From the NCBI GenBank assembly GCA_019233975.1, contig JAFALY010000030.1, forward strand, positions 165,673 to 229,672: a stretch of DNA of 64,000 nt, in the 5' to 3' direction. The notes below the pieces were generated by a model, which saw only the letters and a list, made by a program, of their open reading frames with translations, ran no database searches and was not told the origin of the DNA. Every line of letters starts with the position of its first letter. Position 1 is the first letter of the stretch. The position numbers were made by a program, and so were the translations under genes. This DNA comes from Alphaproteobacteria bacterium (lineage in GTDB: Bacteria > Pseudomonadota > Alphaproteobacteria > UBA9219). Of the stretch, positions 36,064 to 45,532 are shown piece by piece.

Positions 36064-37980
36064 TTATTGGTGGGTATAGCCATAGCCGTAGTCAGGAACG
36101 TGCTGCGGTTCGGGCGCAGGGTCAGCTTGGTCACGCGCATAAACCGGCACATAGGCCATGGGTGCCTGACGGTCATTGATGGCTGCAGGCATCGCCTGCA
36201 CGGGGGCATCCGCCTGTTGCGGCAAACCCGAAATCATGGTCGGCGGCTGCGCTACATCCGCAGGGCTGACATAGTTCGGTGCCGGTGCCGGTGGGGCCGG
36301 ATTGACGCCAACCGGCACATTATTCAACGTGCCGCGCTGCATGGCCATGGTTGGCGGTGCTGCCTGTGGCGCCTGCGGCGTGACCCACTGACCGGAGTTT
36401 TCATAACCGGTAGCCAGCGCAACCTTGATCCATTTCGAGCGGTCGGTTTCAACCGCACCTGATTTCTGCCCTGTTGCGGCAGGCGTGGCAGGCGGTGGCA
36501 CTACAGGTGTCGTGGCAGGAACGGCAGGCGGTGGCGGGGGTGGTGCACCGACAGGTGCCGCCGCAGGTGTCGATGTTGAAGCAGGAACTGCGGCCGGTGT
36601 TGCCGCTGGCGCAGGTGTCGGAACGGCAGGCGTCGCAGCCGGTGCAGCCGGTTGCAACACGATAGAGGCTGGCGCTTCAGTCGCGGCAGGCGCAGGAGCC
36701 GCAGGTGCTGTTGCAGGCGTTGCCGCAACAGGCGCAGCCGGAGGAGGCGTTACCGTTGGAGCAGGCGCTGCCAAGGGTGTAGGCGTCGTTGGCGCAGGCG
36801 TGACGGGCGGTGGCGTGGGGGCCGTGGCTGGTGCCGTTTCAGGTGCGGGGGCCGTCGCCGGAACAATCGCCAGCTGCGGTGTGCCTTCCGGTGGTTTAGT
36901 ATCCGCAGCCTTGGCTGGTGTTGCCGCGGCGGCGTCCTTGGCAACGACAGGCTTCTTCACAGCCTTTGCCTTCTTCTTTTTCTTTACGACCTTTTTCTTG
37001 GTCACACTGGTGGCCTTGCCACTGGCGTGCGGTACGGCGGCGGCTGTACCGGCATACTTCGCTTCAAAGCTGGTGCAGCCATTGATGCCCTGGAAGTAAG
37101 CGCTGAAGCTGTTGTTCACGCTGTCAAACCCACCGACGATCACCGTATTGTAATAATGCGGCGGGCGCTGAATCCACTTGCCGGGGTTGATGAGGATGCG
37201 CTTTGACTCCGCATCATACTGCCCATAAACGGCATAGCTGCCGCGTGGCACATTCATGTTCTTTGGCGTGGGATAGAACGAAAACACGCCGTCGAAATTT
37301 TCGCCGCTCAGGTGGTTGATCTGCAACGTGCCGCCGGTATAGCCCTGCGCACAGGAATAGCCGCCCATCCAAACGCCAACCGGTGTGAATTTACCGGCTG
37401 CCGCCTGACGCGTGGCGGGTGAAGGTGCTTCAAGGCGCGACTGCACGATTGCATCCGGGAAGGTTTGCACAGCAGGTGCCATACCCGCCGCCGTCGGTGT
37501 AGCATGCAACGGCGCGTTGGTTTCACAAAGCGTCATGACCAGGCCGATTTCACCCGCCGACCACATGAACAGGAAATGACGGTCCACGCGGTCTGCCGTA
37601 AAGATGGTGATGTCATGCGACACGGAATTGGGGGTTTGCGGTTCAACCGTATAACCAAGGCCACGCATGCGGTCGACGGTCGCGTTAAAGATGGTGTTGA
37701 CGCGCGACTGCTCGCTCTGATTCATGCGCCAGCCATAGGCTTCCATCTTGCCACAGGTGCGGCCCAGTTCGCTGCCCGCCGTCAGCATCGCCATCTGGAA
37801 ATTCTGTTGCGGAGGTAGCAGAAGCGGTTTGTCATCAAAGGTAAAGCCAATGAGCGGCGAACCCGCGGCAAAGGGCAGATCGGCGGCCTGCGCCTGTCCG
37901 GCCAGCGTCGCAAAACCAAGAGCGACCAAAAACCCGAACAACAAAGCGAACGGGCGTGCATAAGAACAAGTGCGGCGCAT
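36064..37980 (-). CDS. Secreted Pro/Ala-rich protein of unknown function
   Basis: 638 residues. A signal peptide ends in GQAQA (about residue 32). The first ~320 residues form a globular region with several Cys (GRTCGKMEAYGW, MTLCETNA, GGYSCAQGYTGG, INGCTSFEAKY). Then comes a Lys-rich patch (VTKKKVVKKKKKAKAVKK) and about 190 residues of Pro/Ala/Thr repeats, followed by a shorter region with TDRSKWIKVALATGYENSGQWVTP. It looks like an envelope protein whose disordered linker spans the periplasm or binds peptidoglycan. ATG 37980 has AAGG 8 bases upstream; the nearby TTG adds two residues. No family is recognised. Antisense frames over the Pro/Ala stretch are shadows. Confidence 0.8.
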   Translation of the reverse strand: MRRTCSYARPFALLFGFLVALGFATLAGQAQAADLPFAAGSPLIGFTFDDKPLLLPPQQNFQMAMLTAGSELGRTCGKMEAYGWRMNQSEQSRVNTIFNATVDRMRGLGYTVEPQTPNSVSHDITIFTADRVDRHFLFMWSAGEIGLVMTLCETNAPLHATPTAAGMAPAVQTFPDAIVQSRLEAPSPATRQAAAGKFTPVGVWMGGYSCAQGYTGGTLQINHLSGENFDGVFSFYPTPKNMNVPRGSYAVYGQYDAESKRILINPGKWIQRPPHYYNTVIVGGFDSVNNSFSAYFQGINGCTSFEAKYAGTAAAVPHASGKATSVTKKKVVKKKKKAKAVKKPVVAKDAAAATPAKAADTKPPEGTPQLAIVPATAPAPETAPATAPTPPPVTPAPTTPTPLAAPAPTVTPPPAAPVAATPATAPAAPAPAATEAPASIVLQPAAPAATPAVPTPAPAATPAAVPASTSTPAAAPVGAPPPPPPAVPATTPVVPPPATPAATGQKSGAVETDRSKWIKVALATGYENSGQWVTPQAPQAAPPTMAMQRGTLNNVPVGVNPAPPAPAPNYVSPADVAQPPTMISGLPQQADAPVQAMPAAINDRQAPMAYVPVYARDQADPAPEPQHVPDYGYGYTHQ

Positions 37981-38267
37981 CGGCAAAACCTTGAAAAGAG
38001 ATGACGAATCAAGAAAGTCAGAACAGGACTGACTATGCCGTCCCCCGATGTTTCACGCAAGCGGATCAAGCCCTAAGGCTTAATAAGTGCCGGAAAACAT
38101 AACGTTTCAATGGCCAGTGATTCATTCCGGCAACAGTATGATGCACAAATTTTAATGAGGCGTATATTTTGTGCGCATTGCAGCAGATGCAGCCCTTGCC
38201 TTAGGCCAACCTAGGCGTATAGTGCCGCAGCCTATCCTCGCATTTCCTCCTACACACGGGTAATGTC
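37981..38267. other. Divergent intergenic region between the Pro/Ala-rich protein and FkbM genes
   Basis: About 287 bases without a gene. It must hold promoters for both divergent genes. AT-rich patches occur around 38090-38170, but no box is clear enough to name. Confidence 0.5.
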
Positions 38268-39428
38268 ATGACGCTGCAACGCCCAGCCGATTTCAAGAAT
38301 CTCAGCACCCCTGATACCTTCAAAGCCCTCTTGGCCGACCGCGTCTACTACATTTGTAAAAAGTCACACCTTTTCGGTTGGATGGGCAGCCGTATTGTCA
38401 AGAAGCTACCGCGCTTTGACGGAGTCGTAGTCATCCGGCGTTCCGAGCATGAAACACGCGATGTCTGTGAACGTCTGGGCGTGGAAACAACATGTATTGA
38501 ACAGTTGGAATTATTGAAACTGGCCAATACACACAAAATCACGCTGGTTGATTTTTCCGAAGACCTTTTTTCCATGAGCTGGTGCAAAAAGCTGGCAGAA
38601 CATCCGAACATAACGCGTTGTGATTTTATGCAGGCCTATTTCGAGGTTAACGAAGCCATACAGCTCTACAAACCCCTGCAGGAGGAGCGCGCGTTCGTCA
38701 TCGACAATTTGCAAGCCTATGACCGGATCTATGATCGCCTGACAGATGATCTCTCAAAACGCACGCTGATGTCGTGGCTGCAAGTCATGCTCAACTTCGA
38801 CAGAACGCCTCTTTATCAAACGCGTATGCCGCAGGAAATGGAATATATGAACGCCCTGTTCCAACAGGCATCCATCATACCCAAAAAGGACGAAGTCTAT
38901 GTTGATGTTGGTGCAGCGAATGGTGACACAGTTCACAAATTCCTGAACGCCTCCCGCATGCAGTACAAAAAAATTGTGGCGCTGGAACCGCATGAAGCCA
39001 ATTATAATGCCCTGCTCAACATCCAGAACATCCTGCCAAACTTTTTTGCCTATCGCTATCTGGCTGGCGATAAGGAGGATTTGGTCAGCTTCTACAACAA
39101 CCCCCACACACCGGAAGGTAGCAACGCCCTGATGGAGGGCAATACTGTCGTCAAGCAGGTTAAGCTTGACGATCTGGTCCCGGATGCGACATTCATCAAA
39201 ATGGATGTTGAGGGGTATGAAACATCCGTCCTGCGCGGTGCCGCCAACACCATTAAGGCAAATAAGCCGAACATGGCCGTCACCACGTACCACTATGCGC
39301 GAGATTTCCTGAACATCATCGCCACAATGGATGAAATACACAAATACAAGTACATTGCCCTGCGTCAGCCGCATGTCAACATGCACGACTTTTCCTATTA
39401 TTTCTCAGACACGCAGTCTTTTGCCTAA
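38268..39428 (+). CDS. FkbM-family methyltransferase
   Basis: 386 residues. The C-terminal ~200 residues match FkbM methyltransferases: VYVDVGAANGDTVHKFL is SAM motif I, IVALEPHEANYNAL the next, and ATFIKMDVEGYETSVLRGAANTI the characteristic DVEGxE block. The first ~190 residues have no clear domain. The family often O-methylates sugars of polysaccharides or glycolipids. It stands alone, convergent with rnhA, about 4 kb before the polysaccharide island, so a role in surface glycans is only suggested. Confidence 0.88.
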   Translation: MTLQRPADFKNLSTPDTFKALLADRVYYICKKSHLFGWMGSRIVKKLPRFDGVVVIRRSEHETRDVCERLGVETTCIEQLELLKLANTHKITLVDFSEDLFSMSWCKKLAEHPNITRCDFMQAYFEVNEAIQLYKPLQEERAFVIDNLQAYDRIYDRLTDDLSKRTLMSWLQVMLNFDRTPLYQTRMPQEMEYMNALFQQASIIPKKDEVYVDVGAANGDTVHKFLNASRMQYKKIVALEPHEANYNALLNIQNILPNFFAYRYLAGDKEDLVSFYNNPHTPEGSNALMEGNTVVKQVKLDDLVPDATFIKMDVEGYETSVLRGAANTIKANKPNMAVTTYHYARDFLNIIATMDEIHKYKYIALRQPHVNMHDFSYYFSDTQSFA

Positions 39429-39429
39429 G

Positions 39430-39870
39430 TCACCGTGGCACGGCGGCGACGGCCAGACGGTCAACGCGTTCATTGTCAGGATGGCCATCATGGCCGCGCA
39501 CCCATTTCCATTCCACGCGGTGGCGAGCGGCAGCCTGCGCCAGACGTTGCCATAGATCCGCGTTTTTGACGGGCTTCTTATCGGCGGTTTTCCAGCCGCG
39601 TTTTTGCCAGCCCGCAATCCACGACGTCATGCCCTGCTGCACATACTGGCTGTCGGTATAAAGCTGGACCTGTGCAGGACGCGTCAACGCCTCTAACGCC
39701 ATAATCGCGGCCATCAATTCCATGCGGTTGTTTGTCGTGTCACGTTCACCACCGGATAGTTCTTTTTCAGTGCCATCACAGCGCAGCAACGCACCCCAAC
39801 CGCCGGGACCGGGATTACCGCTGCAGGCACCATCTGTATAAATTTCTACCAATTTACCGGTTTGCGTCAT
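39430..39870 (-). CDS. rnhA: Ribonuclease HI
   Basis: 146 residues from ATG 39870. RNase H1 fold with catalytic Asp in [18 protein letters not shown], Glu in [10 protein letters not shown], Asp in LYTDSQYV, and the late His/Asp in [14 protein letters not shown]. It cleaves RNA in RNA-DNA hybrids. The ATG overlaps the thrB stop as ATGA, showing that the two genes are coupled. Confidence 0.96.
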   Translation of the reverse strand: MTQTGKLVEIYTDGACSGNPGPGGWGALLRCDGTEKELSGGERDTTNNRMELMAAIMALEALTRPAQVQLYTDSQYVQQGMTSWIAGWQKRGWKTADKKPVKNADLWQRLAQAAARHRVEWKWVRGHDGHPDNERVDRLAVAAVPR

Positions 39871-40841
39871 TCGTGGATTCCATAAGCAGCGCAATCTTTC
39901 ACACGTTGGTGAAATTGCAGGCGGGTGACGTAATGCAACGGATCCTTCACACTGACAAGCGCGTTCGGGTCAGCATGCAGGGCATCATACAGGCGGGTCA
40001 GCAGGAACCGCAGGCAGGCACCACGCGCCAGCACGGGCAGTGCCTGCTTTTCCGCATCCTGCAACGGACGTATCGTCTGATAGGCGCGCAGCATCGCCCG
40101 CGCCTTGGTCACATTAAAGGCGGCGTGATGCTCAAAACACCAGGCGTTCATGGTGATGATGAGGTCATAGGCCAGACTGTCATTGCACGCGAAATAGAAG
40201 TCGATCAGGCCGCTGCATCTCTCACGCGCATCAAAAAACACGTTGTCGGTAAACAGGTCGGCATGAATAACACCCTGCGGCAGACCAACGGGCCATGCCT
40301 GCGCCAAAAAGGTGATTTCATTTTCAATCAATGCGCGCAGGTCTGCCTGTACTTTATCGGCGTCCGGGGCACAATCGGCCACCAGTTTTTGCCAGCTTTC
40401 CATTCCCATGCCGTTTTTGCGGCTGTGCTGATGGTAATCGGCACCGGCGACATGCATCTGGGCCAACGCACGCCCCACTTCGGCACAGGCATCGGGCGTC
40501 ACATGCCCTTCGATCGACGCGCCGGGCAGAAAGCTGGTGATGGCAGCGGGCCTGTCAGCGAGACGGTGCAACAAACGCCCTTCTTTATCCGCAACGGGGG
40601 CGGGTACGCTCATGCCTTTTGCGGCCAGATGCCGCATAAGACCTATAAAGAACGGCAGGTCAGCTTCATTCACGCGTTTTTCATAGAGCGTCAGGATATA
40701 ACGCGCGCGGTTGGTCGCCAGGATGTAATTGGTGTTTTCCACTCCCTTTTTTATAGGGAGTAATTCGACCAGAGTGCCGATATCGAACCCGGACAGGAAA
40801 TCTGCGGCAACAGAATCAGAAACTTTGGTATAGACAGCCAT
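39867..40841 (-). CDS. thrB: Homoserine kinase (aminoglycoside-phosphotransferase type)
   Basis: 324 residues of the ThrB2 type used by Alphaproteobacteria: [13 protein letters not shown] near the N-terminus, catalytic [13 protein letters not shown] (Asp and Asn), and metal-binding [11 protein letters not shown]. It phosphorylates homoserine for threonine synthesis. It is divergent from the GT9 gene with about 60 bases between starts. Confidence 0.93.
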   Translation of the reverse strand: MAVYTKVSDSVAADFLSGFDIGTLVELLPIKKGVENTNYILATNRARYILTLYEKRVNEADLPFFIGLMRHLAAKGMSVPAPVADKEGRLLHRLADRPAAITSFLPGASIEGHVTPDACAEVGRALAQMHVAGADYHQHSRKNGMGMESWQKLVADCAPDADKVQADLRALIENEITFLAQAWPVGLPQGVIHADLFTDNVFFDARERCSGLIDFYFACNDSLAYDLIITMNAWCFEHHAAFNVTKARAMLRAYQTIRPLQDAEKQALPVLARGACLRFLLTRLYDALHADPNALVSVKDPLHYVTRLQFHQRVKDCAAYGIHE

Positions 40842-40903
40842 AGGTTTGGTTTAGCATGTTGCGAGGGCGGTGCAATACCGTGATCGGATACACACAGGAT
40901 TTT

Positions 40904-41893
40904 ATGACGACCTCCCACCCGCCGCGCAAACCGAAACTGCTGTTCATCACGGCCAACCGTGTTGGCGATGCCGTACTGGCAACGGGCATTCTGGCGGCCA
41001 TGCTGGAGAGGATGCCGGAGGCCGAAGTGATGATCGCCTGCGGCCCCTATGCCGCCGGATTGTTCCGTGGCGTGCCGCGGCTACGCCGCCTCTATATTCT
41101 GAACAAGCAAAAATACAACCGGCACTGGCTGGGATTGTGGCGCGCCTGTATCGGCACGCGGTGGGATATGATTGTGGATATACGCAACTCAGCCATCTCC
41201 CGCCTGCTGCTGTCCAACAAACGTTACCGCTATCACCGCAGTCAGGGTCGCCATAAGGTGGTTGAGAACGCAGCGATCATCGGCCAGCAGGCAACGCCGC
41301 CTGCGCCCCGCCTGTGGTTGACGGAAGCGGCTCAGGATGCCGCACGCACCATGATCCCGGCCGGCAAGCCCATACTCGCGCTGGGGCCCGCCGCAAATTG
41401 GCCCTGCAAGCAATGGCCGGCTGAACGATTTGCGGCACTCGCACAAAAGTTAACTGCCGCAGACGGCCCGTTACCTAATGCGATGATACTGGTACCGGCA
41501 GACACACGTGAACGCGAACAATTGCAGCCCCTGTTCGACGCGTTTCCACCCGAACGCCTGATCCCGATGATCGGCGAAGAACTGACCAAAGTTGCCGCCT
41601 GTCTGGGGCTGGCAGACCTTTTTATTGGCAATGACTCCGGCCTTATGCATCTGGCGGCCGCCATGGGCGTGCCGACCCTTGGTCTGTTTGGGCCGGGGTA
41701 TGAGGATATCTACGGGCCGTGGGGGCAGCATACAGCCGTGGTTCGTACCCCCGAAAGCCGCGAGGAGCTTCTGGCCCGCCTGCCCCACCCCGGCGCCCAT
41801 AGTCCCAATTTAATGATGGGTTTAGAGGTTGATACGGTCGTTCAGGCCGCCATTAATTTGTTGTCACGCCTATCGGTGAAAGCTCCTTCATAA
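40904..41893 (+). CDS. Glycosyltransferase family 9 (heptosyltransferase-like)
   Basis: 329 residues from ATG 40904 (ACAGGA five bases upstream; an ATG at 40856 has none). GT9 features are ITANRVGDAVLATGIL at the start and LFIGNDSGLMHLAAAMGVPTLGLFGPG, the nucleotide-sugar site of ADP-heptosyltransferases. It likely adds a sugar to the lipopolysaccharide core, as the family does; the donor is not certain. It may be the left edge of the surface-glycan region. Confidence 0.9.
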   Translation: MTTSHPPRKPKLLFITANRVGDAVLATGILAAMLERMPEAEVMIACGPYAAGLFRGVPRLRRLYILNKQKYNRHWLGLWRACIGTRWDMIVDIRNSAISRLLLSNKRYRYHRSQGRHKVVENAAIIGQQATPPAPRLWLTEAAQDAARTMIPAGKPILALGPAANWPCKQWPAERFAALAQKLTAADGPLPNAMILVPADTREREQLQPLFDAFPPERLIPMIGEELTKVAACLGLADLFIGNDSGLMHLAAAMGVPTLGLFGPGYEDIYGPWGQHTAVVRTPESREELLARLPHPGAHSPNLMMGLEVDTVVQAAINLLSRLSVKAPS

Positions 41894-41928
41894 AAGGGGC
41901 AAACGTTGCGTTGACAGGCCCCCTTTTT
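41892..41928 (+). terminator. Possible terminator after GT9 gene
   Basis: AAAAGGGGC pairs with GCCCCCTTTT across a 17-base loop, with one bulged C, and the right arm is followed by T residues. Weak because the loop is long; it may also act as a leader hairpin for the next gene. Confidence 0.4.
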
Positions 41929-41981
41929 CATGGCACAGGACTGCGCCACAAAAAGCTGGCCTTTTTCAAGGAGATTCGAAC

Positions 41982-42275
41982 GTGTCAAAAGCGGAATGGG
42001 GTTTGAAGCGTGTTTGCCCAAGTTGTGGCGCCCGTTATTACGATATGAAAAAGAACCCACCCGTCTGCCCAAGCTGCAGCACCACGTTCGACCCGGAAAA
42101 CCTAATGCGCACCCGCCGCGGACGCGCCGCGCCGAAACCGGCCCCCGAAGAAGTCATTGAAGATTTGCCCGTTGTCGACGGCGATGACGCCGAAGACGCG
42201 TTGATCGAAGACGCCGAAGAGCTGGCGGATGATGACGAAGTCCTGGACGTTGAAGAAACACAGGAAGACGCCTGA
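41982..42275 (+). CDS. TIGR02300 family zinc-ribbon protein
   Basis: 97 residues. Two CxxC pairs (RVCPSCGARYYD and PPVCPSCSTTFD) suggest a small zinc ribbon; the C-terminal half is strongly acidic (roughly one third Asp/Glu). It matches the alphaproteobacterial TIGR02300 group (function unknown). The start is a GTG with AAGGAGA 8 bases upstream. Its presence supports the taxonomic call. Confidence 0.85.
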   Translation: MSKAEWGLKRVCPSCGARYYDMKKNPPVCPSCSTTFDPENLMRTRRGRAAPKPAPEEVIEDLPVVDGDDAEDALIEDAEELADDDEVLDVEETQEDA

Positions 42276-42359
42276 TCTTGTCGCGTCTTGCATCAAGGGA
42301 CTTGTGTTCAGGTTGAAAAGATAGGAAAAACAGAAAGTCATTTTCCGGTCCTGAACATC

Positions 42360-43142
42360 ATGCCCCCTGGTATTGCCGATATTTTAGAAACCTGCCACAA
42401 GCTGAACCTCGTCCTCTATATGGCGTGGAGCGATGTCCGCGCACGTTATAAGCGCAGTGTCCTTGGTCCCTTCTGGATGACGCTCAGTACCGCCATCGGC
42501 GTCGTCGGTCTGGGTTTTGTCTGGAGCAGCCTGTTCAAGATGGATCGCGCCACCTATGTGCCGTCGCTTTGCGTCGGCCTTATCCTGTGGCAATTCATTT
42601 CCAACGGCATTGTCGAAGCGGCATCCGTTTTCAACAAGCAGTCCAATATCATCCGCAACCTGAGCCTGCCTTTGTCACTGTACCCCGCGCAGTTGTTGCT
42701 ACGCCATTGCATCAATCTGGCGCACAACATTCCCTTATTCTTTGTGGTGGCCCTTGTGCTGGGCACGCCGCTGACTTCATCGGTCTTTCTGGCGCTGCCA
42801 ACCTTTTTACTTGTCGCCGCGAACATCTATTGGATGATGATGCTGATCGGCATACTGGGCGCGCGTTTCCGCGATCTGGAATATTTCATTCCCATGATTA
42901 TGCCGTTGCTGATGTTCTTTACACCCGTTATGTACCGCCCCGATGCCCTGCCTTCTTTCATGGCGCGTTTCATGTGGTTGAACCCGTTTGCGGATATGAT
43001 CGAGATTATCCGTTATCCCCTTTTGGGTCAGGTCATCCCCCTGCATATTCTGGCCATCAATGCCGGTATGTTGCTGGTCGGCAGCCTGATCACGCTTGCG
43101 TTCTTTAACGCCAAGCGCAACCGCATTGCATTTTGGGTGTAA
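42360..43142 (+). CDS. Polysaccharide ABC exporter permease (Wzm/KpsM-type)
   Basis: About 260 residues with six membrane helices. It opens with the ABC-2 N-terminal amphipathic part (LVLYMAWSDVRARYKRSVLGPFWMTL), the usual block in O-antigen and teichoic acid exporters. It pairs with the ATPase gene that follows two bases later. The start is uncertain: ATG 42360 gives a normal length; a TTG at 42288 would add 24 residues. It moves a lipid-linked glycan across the inner membrane. Confidence 0.93.
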   Translation: MPPGIADILETCHKLNLVLYMAWSDVRARYKRSVLGPFWMTLSTAIGVVGLGFVWSSLFKMDRATYVPSLCVGLILWQFISNGIVEAASVFNKQSNIIRNLSLPLSLYPAQLLLRHCINLAHNIPLFFVVALVLGTPLTSSVFLALPTFLLVAANIYWMMMLIGILGARFRDLEYFIPMIMPLLMFFTPVMYRPDALPSFMARFMWLNPFADMIEIIRYPLLGQVIPLHILAINAGMLLVGSLITLAFFNAKRNRIAFWV

Positions 43143-43143
43143 C

Positions 43144-43881
43144 ATGGCGGCGCGCTTAACATTCGACAACGTCACAATTCAATACCCCGTCTTTAACAGC
43201 CGGAACATGTCACTGCGCAACCACCTGATACGCATCAGCACGGGTGGCCGCATTGAAAAGGAAGCCGGGCACACGCAGATTGTCACTGCACTGAAAGACG
43301 CCAGCTTTGATATCCGTGAAGGTGACGCGGTCGGCCTGGTCGGCCATAATGGTGCCGGTAAAAGCACCCTGCTGCGCACCATGGCGGGCGTCTATACGCC
43401 CGTGCAAGGCACCGTCAACCGCTTGGGACGGATTGCAACCATGCTGGATATCGGCGCGGGCATGGATCCGGAATTGTCTGGCTATGAAAACATTACTCGC
43501 ATGTCGATGCTATTGGGCCTCAACAAAAGCGAAATCCAGGCAAACCTGAAAGATATAGAAGAGTTTACCGAATTGGGTGATTTTCTAAACCTGCCCGTCC
43601 GCACTTATTCTGCCGGTATGGGCACGCGCCTGATGTTTGCCGTCGCGACATCCACCAAACCAGATATTTTGCTGGTCGATGAAATGTTCGGCACGGGCGA
43701 CTCTGAATTTCAGGAAAAGGCGCGCGAGCGCATGATCAAACTAATCCGCTCCGTCGGCATTTTCGTGTTTGCGTCGCACAGCCTTGACGTTGTGCGGCAA
43801 TACTGCAACCGTTTCTTTCAGCTGGAACATGGCACGGTACGTGAAATCAGCCGCGACGCAGTCGGCAAAGGCACAGATTAA
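43144..43881 (+). CDS. Polysaccharide ABC exporter ATPase (Wzt/KpsT-type)
   Basis: 245 residues. Walker A GHNGAGKST at residues 67-75, signature YSAGMGTRLMFA and Walker B ILLVDEMFGTGD. The long N-terminal extension (about 1-45, VFNSRNMSLRNHLIR) is typical of Wzt. No C-terminal carbohydrate-binding domain is present, so it is of the short type. ATG 43144 lies just after the permease stop TAA. Confidence 0.95.
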   Translation: MAARLTFDNVTIQYPVFNSRNMSLRNHLIRISTGGRIEKEAGHTQIVTALKDASFDIREGDAVGLVGHNGAGKSTLLRTMAGVYTPVQGTVNRLGRIATMLDIGAGMDPELSGYENITRMSMLLGLNKSEIQANLKDIEEFTELGDFLNLPVRTYSAGMGTRLMFAVATSTKPDILLVDEMFGTGDSEFQEKARERMIKLIRSVGIFVFASHSLDVVRQYCNRFFQLEHGTVREISRDAVGKGTD

Positions 43882-43892
43882 GGGGGACAGAC

Positions 43893-44786
43893 ATGGTTGC
43901 TGCGATCATCGTCACCTATAACCCTGAAGAAGACCGCTTCACATCCCTCCTGAACGCGATTGTGCCGCAGGTAGACCATGTGATCGTGGTCGACAACGGC
44001 TCTACCGTGCCCGTCAAGACCTGGATCGATGCGGTAGGGGATCGCAACATTATCTGGCATCCACTCGACAGCAACAAAGGCATTGCCACCGCACATAACG
44101 AAGGCATCCGCCGCGCGCATAATCTGGGCGCGAAATACGTCATTATCTTCGATCATGACAGCGGCCCGGCGCCGGATCTGGTCGCAACCCTGATAGCAGC
44201 GTTACAGCAAAAAGAAGCTGAAGGCTTCAAAGTCGCCGCCGTTGGCCCTTGCTATTCCGATCCGCGTCGCAATAACCCACCGCCCTTTTTGTATATGTCG
44301 GGCCTGCGCATGAAACGCCGCGCTTACGACCCGGCACAACCGATTGTGCCCGTTATCTACCTCATCACCTCGGGCAGCCTTATCCCGATGGCGACGCTGG
44401 ATGAAGTCGGCGGCATGCGTGACGCGCTGTTCATCGACTATGTCGATCTGGAATGGGGTTTGCGCGCGAATGCCAAGGGGTATCAATCCTTCGGCGTTTT
44501 TGCAGGCAAGATGCAGCATAATCTGGGCGATGAAACCGCGACCGTGTTCGGTTATAAATTCGCGCTGCACAGCCCGCTGCGCCACTATTACATGTTCCGC
44601 AATAATATCTGGCTATGGCGGCAAAGCTTTGTGCCGTTACAGTGGAAGTTGATCGACGCGCTGCGTTTCCCCATCCGCTTTGTCAGCTATGCCGTCTTTA
44701 GCAAACCGCATGGCAAACATATCGCCATGATGCTGCGCGGCATGCTGGATGGCATGCGCGACAAGCTTGGAAAATATAATCCGTGA
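43893..44786 (+). CDS. Glycosyltransferase family 2 (rhamnosyltransferase-like)
   Basis: 297 residues. GT-A fold: AAIIVTYNPEEDRF at the start, FDHDSG is the metal-binding DxD, and LFIDYVDLEWGLRA the ED-type acceptor motif. The dHxx pattern FDHDSGP is usual in rhamnosyltransferases of O-antigen clusters. The ribosome site AGGGGGACAGAC lies before the ATG. Its stop overlaps the next gene's GTG start. Confidence 0.92.
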   Translation: MVAAIIVTYNPEEDRFTSLLNAIVPQVDHVIVVDNGSTVPVKTWIDAVGDRNIIWHPLDSNKGIATAHNEGIRRAHNLGAKYVIIFDHDSGPAPDLVATLIAALQQKEAEGFKVAAVGPCYSDPRRNNPPPFLYMSGLRMKRRAYDPAQPIVPVIYLITSGSLIPMATLDEVGGMRDALFIDYVDLEWGLRANAKGYQSFGVFAGKMQHNLGDETATVFGYKFALHSPLRHYYMFRNNIWLWRQSFVPLQWKLIDALRFPIRFVSYAVFSKPHGKHIAMMLRGMLDGMRDKLGKYNP

Positions 44787-45532
44787 CGAATACAAACACG
44801 CCGCAGGCATCGCCCTCCATCTCAGCCATCATACTGGCAGGTGGCAAGGGTACGCGTTTGTCGGGGCTTTATCCCGGATTGCCAAAGCCGATGATCGAGG
44901 TTGCCGGGCAGCCTTTCCTGCATTGGGTCATTGTGTGGGCGCAGCGGCAAGGTTTGCAGGATTTTGTTTTCTCAACCGGACATCTGGCAGATAAAATTGA
45001 ATCCTGGTTGCCGACCGCCAAACCCCTGCAGTCCGGGCATTGGCAAACGTATCGCGAAAAAGAATTGCTGGGTACCGGCGGCGGCGTTCGCGCCTGCGCC
45101 CCGCTTTGTCACGACAATATTCTGGCAACCAACGGCGACTCCCTCGTTATCGCCGATATTCGTCCTGCCCTGCATCAATTTCTAACGGACACAAGCCTGG
45201 ATGGCGTCATTGTCGGCAAACATGTGCCGGACACCAGCCGTTACGGCAGTCTGGCCGTAGATGAAACCGGACGCCTGACCGGTTTCCGTGAAAAAGTCCC
45301 CGGCGCGGGACTTATCAATACCGGGATTTATCTGTTCAGGAAAAAGCTGTTGGAAGCCTTCCCGACCGATAAGCCGCTCAGCATGGAATATGACATCATC
45401 CCGCAAATGCTGACAGATGGCGCCCGCATTATGGCGCACCCCACACCCGAAGAGGCGCCATTTCTGGACATCGGCACGCCGGAAACCGTCGTGCAGGCTG
45501 AACATTTTATTCGCGCTAATTTTACTGTTTAA
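44783..45532 (+). CDS. Sugar-nucleotidyltransferase (HddC/GlmU-like NTP transferase)
   Basis: 249 residues. Nucleotidyltransferase N-terminal motif IILAGGKGTRLSGLYPGLPKPM, then ATNGDS with the metal aspartate, and GTGGGVRA. It activates a sugar 1-phosphate. D-glycero-D-manno-heptose 1-phosphate (HddC type) is a candidate, but the sugar is not certain. The start is a GTG (GTGA) overlapping the GT2 stop. Its last 11 bases overlap antisense with the next gene on the minus strand. Confidence 0.85.
   Translation: MTNTNTPQASPSISAIILAGGKGTRLSGLYPGLPKPMIEVAGQPFLHWVIVWAQRQGLQDFVFSTGHLADKIESWLPTAKPLQSGHWQTYREKELLGTGGGVRACAPLCHDNILATNGDSLVIADIRPALHQFLTDTSLDGVIVGKHVPDTSRYGSLAVDETGRLTGFREKVPGAGLINTGIYLFRKKLLEAFPTDKPLSMEYDIIPQMLTDGARIMAHPTPEEAPFLDIGTPETVVQAEHFIRANFTV

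Noticed and set aside
36425..37099. Gly/Ala-rich antisense frame
   Set aside because: A mirror of the Pro/Ala repeats in the real gene on the minus strand.
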